The notes beneath the pieces were generated by a model, which was not told where the DNA came from, did no database searches, and saw only the letters and a list, made by a program, of their open reading frames with translations. 64,000 nucleotides of DNA from Pseudomonas oryzagri (GTDB taxonomy: Bacteria > Pseudomonadota > Gammaproteobacteria > Pseudomonadales > Pseudomonadaceae), in assembly GCF_020831405.1 (NCBI RefSeq), contig NZ_JAJHPU010000046.1:55262-119261 (forward strand). The letters are read 5' to 3'. Both the position numbers and the translations under genes were made by a program. This document shows positions 1 to 7,993 of this stretch, in pieces. How positions within the stretch are numbered: position 1 is the stretch's first letter; each line of letters begins with the position of its first letter.

Positions 1-250
1 AGGCCGCCTGGAAGCCGGCCGGGGTGCTGACCGCGCCGTTGTCGAAGCGCGCACCTTCCTCGTCGCCGCTGCGGTTGAGCGGGGCGAGTAGGCTGCCGGT
101 GACCTTGGCGGCCTCCTCGAGGATGGCGTCGGCGATGTCGCCGTCGATGGTCTCGCGGAGCGCCGGCAGGCGTGCCCACAGGGCCGGGGCCTGGAAGACC
201 TCGTGGAGGACGAAGCGCATGTCGCGCAGCGGGGCGTTGAACTCGGGCAT
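1..250 (-). CDS. Acyl-CoA dehydrogenase, N-terminal part only
   Basis: Only the first 83 or so codons lie in the window; the gene runs off the left edge. It starts at an ATG at 250 and the protein begins MPEFNAPLRDMRFVLHEVF. That opening is typical of the large (about 600-residue) acyl-CoA dehydrogenases with an extra N-terminal helical domain, the group that includes DmdC-like enzymes. The flavin and catalytic regions are outside the window, so substrate cannot be judged. It follows the ActP-like symporter gene on the same strand, which suggests a shared role in uptake, CoA activation and first oxidation of a short or branched acid. The family call is firm from the N-terminus; the substrate is unknown. 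Confidence 0.75.
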   Translation of the reverse strand, partial: MPEFNAPLRDMRFVLHEVFQAPALWARLPALRETIDGDIADAILEEAAKVTGSLLAPLNRSGDEEGARFDNGAVSTPAGFQAA

Positions 251-295
251 GTCAAACCTCGTGGATCGGGCGCCGGGGCGCCGGGTGGTTCGTGC

Positions 296-326
296 GGCCC
301 CGGCCATCCAGAAGAATGGCCGGGCC
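296..326 (-). terminator. Hairpin between symporter and dehydrogenase genes
   Basis: An 11-12 bp inverted repeat (GGCCCCGGCCAT pairing with ATGGCCGGGCC, with one bulge) encloses an 8-nt loop. It lies between the symporter stop and the dehydrogenase start. There is no T-run, so it may reduce read-through or stabilise the upstream mRNA end rather than terminate fully. Confidence 0.4.
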
Positions 327-339
327 GCCAGTACGGTAG

Positions 340-2013
340 TCAGTGGGCGAGCGCGGCGGCCGAGCCGAGGCCGGTCTGCGCGCGTACGAACTGGTCGTCG
401 AAGGCCGCCTGCTCGCGCGCGGCGCGGGCGCTGCGGTCGAGCTTGGAGACGACCACTATGACCAGGAAGGCCAGCGGCATGGAGATCAGCGCCGGATGGT
501 CGTAGGGGAAGATCGCCTTGGCGTGGCCCAGCACGGTGACCCACACCGCCGGCGAGAGGATCACCAGCAGCATGGCGCTGACCAGGCCGGCGATGCCGCC
601 GCACAGCGCGCCGCGGGTGGTCAGGCCCTTCCAATACATGGCCATGATCAGCACCGGGAAGTTGGTCGAGGCGGCGACGCCGAAGGTCAGGCCGACCAGG
701 AAGGCGACGTTCTGCTTCTCGAACAGGATGCCGAGCAGGATGGCGACGATGCCCAGGCCCACGGTGGCCAAGCGGGTCACGCGCATCTCGTCCTTCTCGC
801 TGGCCTTACCCTTCTTCAGCACGGTGGCGTACAGGTCGTGGGAGATCGCCGAGGCGCCGGCCAGGGCCAGGCCGGAAACCACGGCGAGGATGGTGGCGAA
901 GGCCACCGCGGAGAGGAAGCCGAGGAACAGGTTGCCGCCGACCGCCTTGGCCAGGTGCATGGCCACCATGTTGCCGCCGCCGATCAGCGCGCCCTTGGTG
1001 TCGCCGCCGACGAAGTACTGCGGGTCGCTGCCGACGATGACGATGGCGGCGAAGCCCAGGGTGGCGACCACCAGGAAGAAGAAGCCGATGAAGCCGGTGG
1101 CGAAGAACACCGACTTGCGCGCCTCCTTGGCGTTGGGCACGGTGAAGAAGCGCATCAGGATGTGCGGCAGGCCGGCGATGCCGAACACCAGGCCGAGCGA
1201 CATCGAGGCGGCGTTGAACGGGTCGGCGAGCATGCTGCCCGGGCCCATGATCGCCTTGCCGATGGCGTGGGTGTCGACGGCGCGGGAGGCCAGCGTCGAG
1301 TAGCTGAAGCCGAACTCGGCCATCGCCAGCAGCGCCAGGGTGGTGCCGCCGGCGAGCAGCAGCACGGCCTTGATGATCTGCACCCAGGTGGTGGCGATCA
1401 TGCCGCCGAAGATCACGTAGACCAGCATCAGCGCGCCGACCACCATCACCGCCACCGGATAGTCGAGGCCGAACAGCAGCTTGATCAGCTGGCCGGCGCC
1501 GACCATCTGCACCACCAGGTAGCAGCACACCACGGTCAGCGAGCCGAACGCGGCGAAGGTGCGGATGCGCGTCTGGTCGAGGCGATAGGAGACGATGTCG
1601 GCGAAGGTGTAGCGGCCCAGGTTGCGCAGCCGCTCGGCCATCAGGAAGGTGATCAGCGGCCAGCCGACGAAGAACGCCACGGTGTAGACGAAGCCGTCGT
1701 AGCCCTTGGCGAACATCAGGCTGGACAGGCCGAGCAGGGTGGCGGCCGACATGTAGTCGCCGGCGATCGCCAGGCCGTTCTGGAAGCCGCTGATGCCGCC
1801 GCCGGCGGTGTAGAAGTCGGAGGTGGAGCGGGTCTGCCGCGCGGCCCACCAGGTGATCGCCAGGGTGGCGAGGACGAACACCAGGAACATGCCGATGGCG
1901 TGCAGGTTGAGCGGCTGCTTCTCGGCGGCGGCGACCGCCGGACCGGCGAAGGCGGCGGCGGGCAGCAGGGCGAGGGCGCCGAGGGTCAGGGTGGCGAGGT
2001 TCGGGCGCTTCAT
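340..2013 (-). CDS. actP: Sodium:solute symporter, ActP-like (acetate/monocarboxylate permease)
   Basis: A 557-residue inner-membrane transporter of the sodium:solute symporter family. The first 30 residues form a signal-like segment ending in alanines, followed by many hydrophobic helices. The family signature lies near residues 65-95 ([11 protein letters not shown], then [11 protein letters not shown]). Length and sequence fit ActP, which takes up acetate and other short monocarboxylates. The start ATG overlaps the stop of the DUF485 gene (ATGA), the usual yjcH-actP arrangement, so the two are co-translated. The unusual point is the context. The upstream gene is not acetyl-CoA synthetase (acs) but a different acyl-CoA ligase, and the downstream gene is an acyl-CoA dehydrogenase. 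The true substrate may therefore be a longer or modified acid than acetate. Confidence 0.88.
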   Translation of the reverse strand: MKRPNLATLTLGALALLPAAAFAGPAVAAAEKQPLNLHAIGMFLVFVLATLAITWWAARQTRSTSDFYTAGGGISGFQNGLAIAGDYMSAATLLGLSSLMFAKGYDGFVYTVAFFVGWPLITFLMAERLRNLGRYTFADIVSYRLDQTRIRTFAAFGSLTVVCCYLVVQMVGAGQLIKLLFGLDYPVAVMVVGALMLVYVIFGGMIATTWVQIIKAVLLLAGGTTLALLAMAEFGFSYSTLASRAVDTHAIGKAIMGPGSMLADPFNAASMSLGLVFGIAGLPHILMRFFTVPNAKEARKSVFFATGFIGFFFLVVATLGFAAIVIVGSDPQYFVGGDTKGALIGGGNMVAMHLAKAVGGNLFLGFLSAVAFATILAVVSGLALAGASAISHDLYATVLKKGKASEKDEMRVTRLATVGLGIVAILLGILFEKQNVAFLVGLTFGVAASTNFPVLIMAMYWKGLTTRGALCGGIAGLVSAMLLVILSPAVWVTVLGHAKAIFPYDHPALISMPLAFLVIVVVSKLDRSARAAREQAAFDDQFVRAQTGLGSAAALAH

Positions 2014-2339
2014 TGGCGGCTCTCCTGCACGAGTTCGGCGCTCAGGGCGTCGAAGCGGGTATTGGCGCAGCGCACGTACCAGCCGGTGAGCAGCCAGGAG
2101 AACAGGATCACCGCCGCGCCGATCGGCAGGCCGACGCTCAGCGGGCTGCCCTCGGCGAGCGGCTGGTGCAGCCAGGCCGGCGCGAAGGCCACGGTGGCCA
2201 TGAACAGGAAGTAGACGCCGAGCACCGCGGCGCTCAGCGACCAGGCCAGGCGCGAACGGCTCTGCGCCAGCTGGTGGAACTTGGGATTGTTGCGGATGTG
2301 GTCGTAGTTCTGGGCATGACGGGAAACGCTGAGGTCCAT
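2010..2339 (-). CDS. yjcH: DUF485 membrane protein (YjcH-like)
   Basis: A 109-residue protein with two hydrophobic helices, at about residues 33-55 and 70-90, separated by a short loop. It matches the DUF485 family, which is nearly always encoded directly before an ActP-type symporter and is thought to assist it. The N-terminus carries the family-like segment [13 protein letters not shown]. Its stop codon overlaps the actP start by four bases. The molecular role of the family is not settled. Confidence 0.85.
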   Translation of the reverse strand: MDLSVSRHAQNYDHIRNNPKFHQLAQSRSRLAWSLSAAVLGVYFLFMATVAFAPAWLHQPLAEGSPLSVGLPIGAAVILFSWLLTGWYVRCANTRFDALSAELVQESRQ

Positions 2340-2450
2340 GATCGGGCTCCGAATTGTTGTTGTAGCCGTACCCCGCGGCGGTACGTGAGCGCCGCCGCGC
2401 CGTGACGCCCGGCAGGCCGGGCGCCGTCATCCTTGGGGAAGAGCGTGGGG

Positions 2451-4070
2451 CTAGAGCGCCCGTGCCCAGTCGCGCAGCACGTACTTCTGGATCTTGCCGG
2501 TGGAGGTCTTCGGCAGGGCGTCGAACACCACGGTCTTGGGCACCTTGAAGTGCGCCAGGTGTTCGCGGCAGAAGGCGACGATCTCCGCCTGGCTGGCCTG
2601 GTGGCCGTGCTTGAGGGTGACGAAGGCGCACGGCGTCTCGCCCCACTTCTCGTCCGGGCGGGCCACCACGGCGGCCTCCAGCACCGCCGGGTGGCGGTAC
2701 AGCACGCCCTCCACCTCGATGGTCGAGATGTTCTCGCCGCCGGAGATGATGATGTCCTTGAGGCGGTCCTTGATCTCCACGTAGCCGTCCGGGTGGCACA
2801 CGGCCAGGTCGCCGGTGTGGAACCAGCCGCCCTCGAAGGCATCGCTGGTGGCGCTCGGGTTCTTCAGGTAGCCCTTCATCACCGTGTTGCCGCGCATGAA
2901 GATCTCGCCGAGGGTCTCGCCGTCGCGCGGCACCGGCTCGAGGGTCTTCGGATCGCCGACCATCACCCCCTCCAGGGTCGGGTAGCGCACGCCCTGGCGC
3001 GCCTTGATGCGCGCCCGCTCGTCGAGCGGCAGGGCGTCCCACTCCTCGTGCCAGGCGCAAACGGTGACCGGGCCGTAGACCTCGGTGAGGCCGTAGACGT
3101 GGGTGACCCTGATGCCCATCTCCTCCACCGCGCCGATCACCTTGGCCGGCGGCGCGGCGCCGGCGACCATGGCGTTGACCGGATGGTCGATGGCCGCCTT
3201 GGCCGAGTCGGGCATGTTGACCAGCGCGTTGAGCACGATGGGCGCGCCGCACAGGTGGGTGACGCGGTGCTCGCGGATCAGGGTGAGGATCTTCTGCGGG
3301 TCGACCCGGCGCAGGAACACGTGGGCGCCGGCCAGCGCGGTGATGGTCCAGGGATAGCACCAGCCGTTGCAGTGGAACATCGGCAGGGTCCACAGGTACA
3401 CCGGGTGGTGGCCCATCGCCCAGGTCATCTGGTTGCCCATGGCGTTGAGGAAGGCGCCGCGGTGGTGGTAGACCACGCCCTTGGGGTTGCCGGTGGTGCC
3501 GGAGGTGTAGTTGAGGCTGATCGCCTGCCACTCGTCCGCCGGCCACTGCCAGGCGAACTCCGGATCGCCCTCGGCGAGCAGCGCCTCGTAGTCGAGTTCG
3601 CTGACCGCCTCGCCCTCGCCGTACTCCGGGTCGTCGACGTCGACCACCAGGATCGGCCGGCCGAGCATGCCCACCGCGGCGTGCACCACCTGGTGGAACT
3701 CGCGGTCGGCGATCAGCACCTTGGCCTCGCCGTGCTGCAGCATGAAGGCGATGGCTTCGGCGTCCAGGCGCACGTTGAGGGTGTTGAGTACCGCGCCGAT
3801 CATCGGCACGCCGAAGTGCGCCTCGAGCATGGCGGGGATGTTGGGCAGCATCACCGCCACGGTGTCGCCCTGGCCGATGCCGCGGCCGGCCAGCGCCGAG
3901 GCCAGGCGCCGGCAGCGTCGGTAGGTTTCGCGCCAGTCGCGGCGGATGGCGCCGTGGATCACGGCGAGACGGTCGGGATAGATGCTGGCGGTGCGCTCGA
4001 TGAAGCTGAGCGGGGTGAGGGCGAGGTGGTTCACGGGTGCGGGCGCAAGGCCCTGCTCGTAGATCGACAT
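2451..4070 (-). CDS. AMP-forming acyl-CoA synthetase (short/medium chain, DmdB-like)
   Basis: A 539-residue ANL-superfamily ligase that would activate a carboxylic acid to its CoA thioester through an acyl-adenylate. Visible motifs are the phosphate loop [11 protein letters not shown] (188-198), the A5 motif YGLTE (326-330), GWFHTGD (415-421), the hinge region around KDRLKD, and the C-terminal catalytic lysine in KTSTGKIQK (Lys526). Length and sequence resemble the medium-chain and methylmercaptopropionate-type ligases more than acetyl-CoA synthetase, which is about 650 residues. It heads the minus-strand cluster with the DUF485 protein, ActP-like symporter and acyl-CoA dehydrogenase. This suggests a pathway of uptake, CoA activation and alpha-beta oxidation. 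The exact acid is not deducible. Confidence 0.85.
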   Translation of the reverse strand: MSIYEQGLAPAPVNHLALTPLSFIERTASIYPDRLAVIHGAIRRDWRETYRRCRRLASALAGRGIGQGDTVAVMLPNIPAMLEAHFGVPMIGAVLNTLNVRLDAEAIAFMLQHGEAKVLIADREFHQVVHAAVGMLGRPILVVDVDDPEYGEGEAVSELDYEALLAEGDPEFAWQWPADEWQAISLNYTSGTTGNPKGVVYHHRGAFLNAMGNQMTWAMGHHPVYLWTLPMFHCNGWCYPWTITALAGAHVFLRRVDPQKILTLIREHRVTHLCGAPIVLNALVNMPDSAKAAIDHPVNAMVAGAAPPAKVIGAVEEMGIRVTHVYGLTEVYGPVTVCAWHEEWDALPLDERARIKARQGVRYPTLEGVMVGDPKTLEPVPRDGETLGEIFMRGNTVMKGYLKNPSATSDAFEGGWFHTGDLAVCHPDGYVEIKDRLKDIIISGGENISTIEVEGVLYRHPAVLEAAVVARPDEKWGETPCAFVTLKHGHQASQAEIVAFCREHLAHFKVPKTVVFDALPKTSTGKIQKYVLRDWARAL

Positions 4071-4265
4071 GGCAATATCCGCTGGCTGATTGTTAGCTCT
4101 GTTCTTGTTCGCTCATCGATGCGGCGCGGCCGGATCGACGACCTGCGGCACCACGTCCTTGTGGTGACTTGTCTCGAGCATAGATCGGTTCTGCGGAAAT
4201 GTGTATAGGTTTTTATCTAATCTAATATAGTATAACTACCATATCAGTTGGAGAGGCCAGAAAAG
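4071..4265. promoter_or_regulatory. Divergent control region, AT-rich core
   Basis: This 195-bp gap separates the minus-strand acyl-CoA synthetase from the plus-strand sensor kinase. Positions 4200-4246 are strikingly AT-rich for this genome and hold overlapping -10-like hexamers (TATAGT at 4226-4231 and TATAAC at 4231-4236). I could not pair these with a convincing -35. The location suits binding by the adjacent FixJ-like regulator, but no operator was recognised. Confidence 0.4.
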
Positions 4266-6569
4266 ATGGCGCAGACGGACCCCCGGCCGGCGGATCTGCC
4301 GCGCGAATTGCGCGAACTGTTGCGCCTGACCGGCGCGGCGGTGGCGCGCGACGAACTGGCCGACGCCCTGCTGCGTCTGGCGCAGGCGCGCCCGGAAGTG
4401 GCGCAGGCCTACTACCTGGCCTGGCAGCCGGCGGCCGGCACCTACGCCGAACTGGGCAGCGCCCGCCGCCTGCCGCCGGGCGCCGGCGATCCGGCGCAGG
4501 CCAGCGATGCCGCGCTGTTCACCGCCCTGGCGGCGCGCGGCGAGCTGAGCGTCGCGGACTTGCGCGTGCTGCCCTGCTGGCTGGCCGGCCGCCTGCGCCG
4601 CGCCGGCATCCACGACGGCGTGGCCCTGGCCCTGGAACTCGCCTCCGGCGAGCCCGGCCTGCTGCTGCTGGTGCTCGCCGAGGGCGTCGCGCCGGGACTG
4701 GCCGGCTGGCTCGGCGAGCTGCTCGGCGCGCTGCTGGGCCTGGCGCGCCGGCCGGTGCCGGCGGCGCCGCTGCTGCAGGCCGACGATGCGCCGAGCCTGT
4801 TGCTCGATGCCGGCGGCGCCCTGCTCGATCTCAACCGCGCCGCCCACCGCCTGCAGCACGACTGCGCGCTGGCCGCGCCGCTGGCGCTGCTGCCGGTCAA
4901 CCACCGCCAGCTGGTGCAGGCCTGTCGCCGCCAGCACCGCGCCGTGGGGCCGGTGGCCGCCGAGGTCGGCGGGCGCAGCCTGCTCTGGCAGTTCATCCCC
5001 GGCGAAGAGGGCCGTGTGCTGGCCCGTGGCCGCGACGCCAGCGAGCAGCTGCGCGGCGAGCGCGAGGCGGCGCAGGCGCGCCGCCTGTACCGGGTGATCA
5101 CCGAGAACACCACCGACCTGATCTCCCGGCACACCCCGGACGGTCGTTTCCTCGACGCCTCGCCGGCCTCCTGGACCCTGCTCGGCTACTGGCCGGAGCA
5201 ACTGCGCGGGCTGCGCGTGCGCGAACTGCTGCATGCCGACGACCTCGGCCAGATGCGCCAGGCGCGCGAGCAGCTCGAGCGCCTCGGCTACCACACCATG
5301 ACCTACCGCCTGCGTCACCGCGACGGCCGCTACCTGTGGTTCGAAACCGCCTCGCGGGCGATCCGCGAGACCTACACCGGCAGCGTGGTGGAGATCGTCA
5401 GCGTGTCGCGCGACATCACCGCGCGGGTGCGCGGCGAGGAGGCGCGCCGGCGCCTGGCCGAGGTGATCGAGGCGACCACCGACCTGGTGCTGTTCATCGA
5501 CCGCGCCGGCAACCTCACCTACCTCAACCAGGCGGCGCGGCGCACCCTGGGCCTGGCCGAGGAGGCGGCGCCGCCTTTGGCCGCGCTGCTCGAGCCCGCC
5601 GAGCTGGCGCGGCTGCTCGACGACGGCCTGGCCTGCGCCGAGCGCAGCGGCGTATGGCGCAGCGACATGCGCCTGCACGCGCCGGAGAGTGAGGTCTCGC
5701 TGCCGGTGTCGCTGGTGCTGCTGGCGCATGCCGGCGCCGACGGCGGCCGCTACTTCTCGCTGGTGGCGCGCGACATGACCGAGCGCGAGCTGCGCGAGAC
5801 CCAGCTGCGCCGTCACCAGGACGAGCTGGCGCATACCGCACGGCTGGTCAGCATGGGCGAGCTGGCCTCGGGGATCGCCCACGAGATCAACCAGCCGCTG
5901 GCCGCGGTGGTCAACTACGCCAGCGCCAGCCAGCGCTACCTGCAGGGCGCGGCGGACAATCCGCAGGCGCTGGCGCGCGTCGCCCAGGGCCTGGAGCGGA
6001 TCACCGCCCACGCCAACCACGCCGCCGAGGTGATCCGCCGCCTGCGCGCCTTCCTGCGCAAGGGCCAGCGGCGCCTGCAGGCGCTCGACCTCGCGACGGT
6101 GGCGCGCGAGGCGGTGCGCCTGTGCGCCTGGGAGGCGGCGCAGGCGCAGGTGGCGATCCTCGACGATCTGCCGGACAATCTGCCGCCGGTGTACGCCGAC
6201 CGCGTGCTGCTCGAACAGGTGCTGCTCAACCTGCTGCGCAACGCCATCGACGCCAACCGCGAGGCGCATCCCGGCGCGCCCTCGCGCATCCGCCTGGACG
6301 CCGGTCTGGAGAGCGGCGGCCAGCGCCTGTGCATCGGCGTCGAGGATCAGGGGCCGGGGGTCGGCGAGGTGGAGCTGGAGCAGATCTTCACGCCCTTCTA
6401 CACCAGCAAGGCCGAGGGCCTGGGCCTGGGGCTGTCGATGAGCCGGTCGATCGTCGAGGGCTTCGGCGGCGAGCTGGGCGCCAGCCGCCAGGCCGAGGGG
6501 CTGCGGCTGAGCTGCTGCCTGCCGCTGGCCGGACGCGGCGAGGCGGCGCAACAAGAACAACAGGAGTGA
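4266..6569 (+). CDS. PAS-domain sensor histidine kinase (FixL-like, cytoplasmic)
   Basis: A 767-residue kinase with no transmembrane segment, so probably a soluble sensor. The N-terminal 270 residues are poorly conserved but include a weak PAS-like stretch. Two PAS domains follow, at about 274-390 and 398-509. Next come the phospho-acceptor helix with HEINQPL (His539), an N-box (LLEQVLLNLLRNAIDA), and G-boxes (EDQGPGVG; EGLGLGLSMSRSIVE). HEINQPL is typical of the FixL/DctS group. I chose the ATG at 4266 because GGAGAGG ends 9 nt before it; an in-frame TTG at 4248 would add six residues. The gene is followed after 3 nt by a FixJ-type regulator, its likely partner, and is divergent from the acyl-CoA synthetase cluster, its likely target. 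The signal sensed is unknown. Confidence 0.87.
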   Translation: MAQTDPRPADLPRELRELLRLTGAAVARDELADALLRLAQARPEVAQAYYLAWQPAAGTYAELGSARRLPPGAGDPAQASDAALFTALAARGELSVADLRVLPCWLAGRLRRAGIHDGVALALELASGEPGLLLLVLAEGVAPGLAGWLGELLGALLGLARRPVPAAPLLQADDAPSLLLDAGGALLDLNRAAHRLQHDCALAAPLALLPVNHRQLVQACRRQHRAVGPVAAEVGGRSLLWQFIPGEEGRVLARGRDASEQLRGEREAAQARRLYRVITENTTDLISRHTPDGRFLDASPASWTLLGYWPEQLRGLRVRELLHADDLGQMRQAREQLERLGYHTMTYRLRHRDGRYLWFETASRAIRETYTGSVVEIVSVSRDITARVRGEEARRRLAEVIEATTDLVLFIDRAGNLTYLNQAARRTLGLAEEAAPPLAALLEPAELARLLDDGLACAERSGVWRSDMRLHAPESEVSLPVSLVLLAHAGADGGRYFSLVARDMTERELRETQLRRHQDELAHTARLVSMGELASGIAHEINQPLAAVVNYASASQRYLQGAADNPQALARVAQGLERITAHANHAAEVIRRLRAFLRKGQRRLQALDLATVAREAVRLCAWEAAQAQVAILDDLPDNLPPVYADRVLLEQVLLNLLRNAIDANREAHPGAPSRIRLDAGLESGGQRLCIGVEDQGPGVGEVELEQIFTPFYTSKAEGLGLGLSMSRSIVEGFGGELGASRQAEGLRLSCCLPLAGRGEAAQQEQQE

Positions 6570-6572
6570 GGG

Positions 6573-7214
6573 ATGGCGGTGGCGCAGGAACAGCTGGTGT
6601 ACGTGGTCGACGACGACCAGGGCATGCTCGATTCGACCGTATGGCTGCTCGAGTCGGTGGGGCTCAAGGCGTTGCCGTTCACCAACGGGCGGGACTTTCT
6701 GGCCGCCTGCGACCCGTCGCGGCCGGCCTGCGTGCTGCTCGACGTGCGCATGCCGGGCATGGGCGGGCTGAACGTGCAGGAGGAGCTGCGCGCGCGCGGC
6801 CTGGAGCTGCCGGTGATCTTCGTCAGCGGCCATGCCGACGTGCCGATCGTGGTGCGCGCCTTCAAGTCGGGGGCCTGCGACTTCCTCGAGAAGCCGTGCA
6901 ACGAACAGCAACTGCTCGACAGCGTGCAGCAGGCGCTGCGCCGGCATGCCGAGCGGTTGGCCCGCGAGGGCGGTGCGGCGGCGCTGCGCGCGCGGCTGGA
7001 CAGCCTCACCCCGCGCGAACGCGACGTGCTGCTGCCGCTGGTGCAGGGCTACACCAGCCGCGAGATCGCCGAGCAGCTGGCCATCAGCGTGAAGACCGTC
7101 GACCTGTATCGCGCCCGGGTGATGAAGCGCATGCAGGCCGAGCGACTGACCGACCTGGTCGGCATGGCCTGCGTCGCCGGGCTGATCGATCCGCTCGCCG
7201 CGCGCGGCGACTGA
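6573..7214 (+). CDS. FixJ/LuxR-type response regulator
   Basis: A 213-residue two-domain regulator. The receiver domain has the acidic pair DDD (13-15), phospho-acceptor Asp57 in LLDVRMPG, Ser86 of the VSGH switch motif and Lys108 in EKP. The C-terminal LuxR-type helix-turn-helix begins LTPRERDVL and contains the recognition helix near SVKTVDLYRARVMKRM. Length and the EKP/SGH features match FixJ, DctR and TodT regulators. It starts 3 nt after the kinase stop, so the two are one operon. It probably activates the divergent acyl-CoA synthetase and symporter genes when phosphorylated; that target is inferred only from position. Confidence 0.88.
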   Translation: MAVAQEQLVYVVDDDQGMLDSTVWLLESVGLKALPFTNGRDFLAACDPSRPACVLLDVRMPGMGGLNVQEELRARGLELPVIFVSGHADVPIVVRAFKSGACDFLEKPCNEQQLLDSVQQALRRHAERLAREGGAAALRARLDSLTPRERDVLLPLVQGYTSREIAEQLAISVKTVDLYRARVMKRMQAERLTDLVGMACVAGLIDPLAARGD

Positions 7215-7278
7215 GCCCCGCGCGCCCACCCGCCGGCGGCTGCCTCCCTGGCCACGGGCACAGGCGGAAGCGGGCTTA

Positions 7279-7362
7279 CTAGTCGGCGCTGGCGCCGCAC
7301 ATCGCTCCGGCGTAGTCGGCCCAGGCGGCGAACAGGCAGTCGAGGAAATCGTGCATGGTCAT
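7279..7362 (-). CDS. Possible 27-residue small protein
   Basis: A short reading frame on the minus strand in the 314-bp gap between the FixJ-like regulator and azurin. It starts at an ATG at 7362 with GGGAGGG 6 nt upstream, encodes MTMHDFLDCLFAAWADYAGA plus seven residues, and ends in tandem stops TAG TAA. It holds two cysteines and is acidic and aromatic. The strong ribosome site and double stop argue that it may be translated. No family is recognised, and the short length means chance cannot be excluded. Apart from this frame and the azurin leader I see nothing else in the gap. Confidence 0.35.
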   Translation of the reverse strand: MTMHDFLDCLFAAWADYAGAMCGASAD

Positions 7363-7528
7363 GGTCGTGCCCTCCCGTGGGTACTCCGGCGCCATTGTCC
7401 CGCCGCGAACGGCCGGGCGCCGCTAGAATCCTTCTATGGGCAGCATAGTCGACCGCCGGCGGGAACTTGGTCGCGCAGGCGGCGGTCTGCTGGGGACATC
7501 AGTCGCCATCGCCGAGGAAGCCCTTTCC

Positions 7529-7978
7529 GTGAGTCGTCATATCCTGGTCGCCGGCCTGTTGGTCCTGTTCGGTCCGCCGTTGTGGGCGGAAGAATGCAGC
7601 GTCGATATCGAGGCCAACGACCGGATCGCCTTCAATGTGCATGCCATTGAAGTCAGCCGCAGTTGCCAGGAATTCACTGTCAACCTGCAGCATACCGGTA
7701 CGCTGGAAAAGACCCTGATGGGGCACAACTGGGTGCTGGCGCGCGCCCGCGACCAGCAGGCGGTGGCCACCGCCGGCCTGGTCGGCGGTCTGGCGCACAG
7801 CTTCACGCGGCCGGGCGATGCGCGGGTGCTGGCCGCCACAGCGGTGATCGGCGGCGGCGAGTCGACCTCGGTGACCTTCCCGGTCAGCCTGCTCGAGGCT
7901 GGCCAGCAGTACCTGTTCTTCTGCTCCTTCCCCGGCCACACCCCCCTGATGAGAGGGACGCTGCGCCTGGTCGACTGA
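7529..7978 (+). CDS. azu: Azurin (type 1 copper protein)
   Basis: A periplasmic blue copper electron-transfer protein. The GTG at 7529 is preceded by GAGGAAG with 8-nt spacing and opens a 20-residue signal peptide ending LWA. An in-frame earlier start at 7436 would place a non-signal extension in front. The mature chain is 129 residues, the usual azurin length, and the canonical numbering fits exactly: Gly45, His46, Cys112, His117 and Met121 are the copper ligands, Cys3 and Cys26 form the disulphide, and Trp48 and His35 are kept. His83 of the P. aeruginosa protein is alanine here. The usual partners are cytochrome c551 and nitrite reductase or other oxidases; none is adjacent. It converges with the hybrid kinase gene, 15 bp away. 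Confidence 0.95.
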   Translation: MSRHILVAGLLVLFGPPLWAEECSVDIEANDRIAFNVHAIEVSRSCQEFTVNLQHTGTLEKTLMGHNWVLARARDQQAVATAGLVGGLAHSFTRPGDARVLAATAVIGGGESTSVTFPVSLLEAGQQYLFFCSFPGHTPLMRGTLRLVD

Positions 7979-7993
7979 GCCGCGCGTACCGAC

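Noticed and set aside
2014..3546. Apparent N-terminal extension fusing 500 residues to the ActP-like protein
   Set aside because: The extension lies over the acyl-CoA synthetase and DUF485 genes in another frame and is arginine-rich without domains. The ATG at 2013 opens the normal ActP N-terminus.
4236..7229. A 997-codon minus-strand frame opposite the kinase and regulator genes
   Set aside because: Its glutamine-, histidine- and arginine-rich composition is that of a shadow frame; the plus-strand genes have complete motifs.
7436..7528. Longer azurin start at 7436
   Set aside because: It would bury the signal peptide behind 31 residues. The GTG at 7529 has a ribosome site and gives exact azurin numbering.
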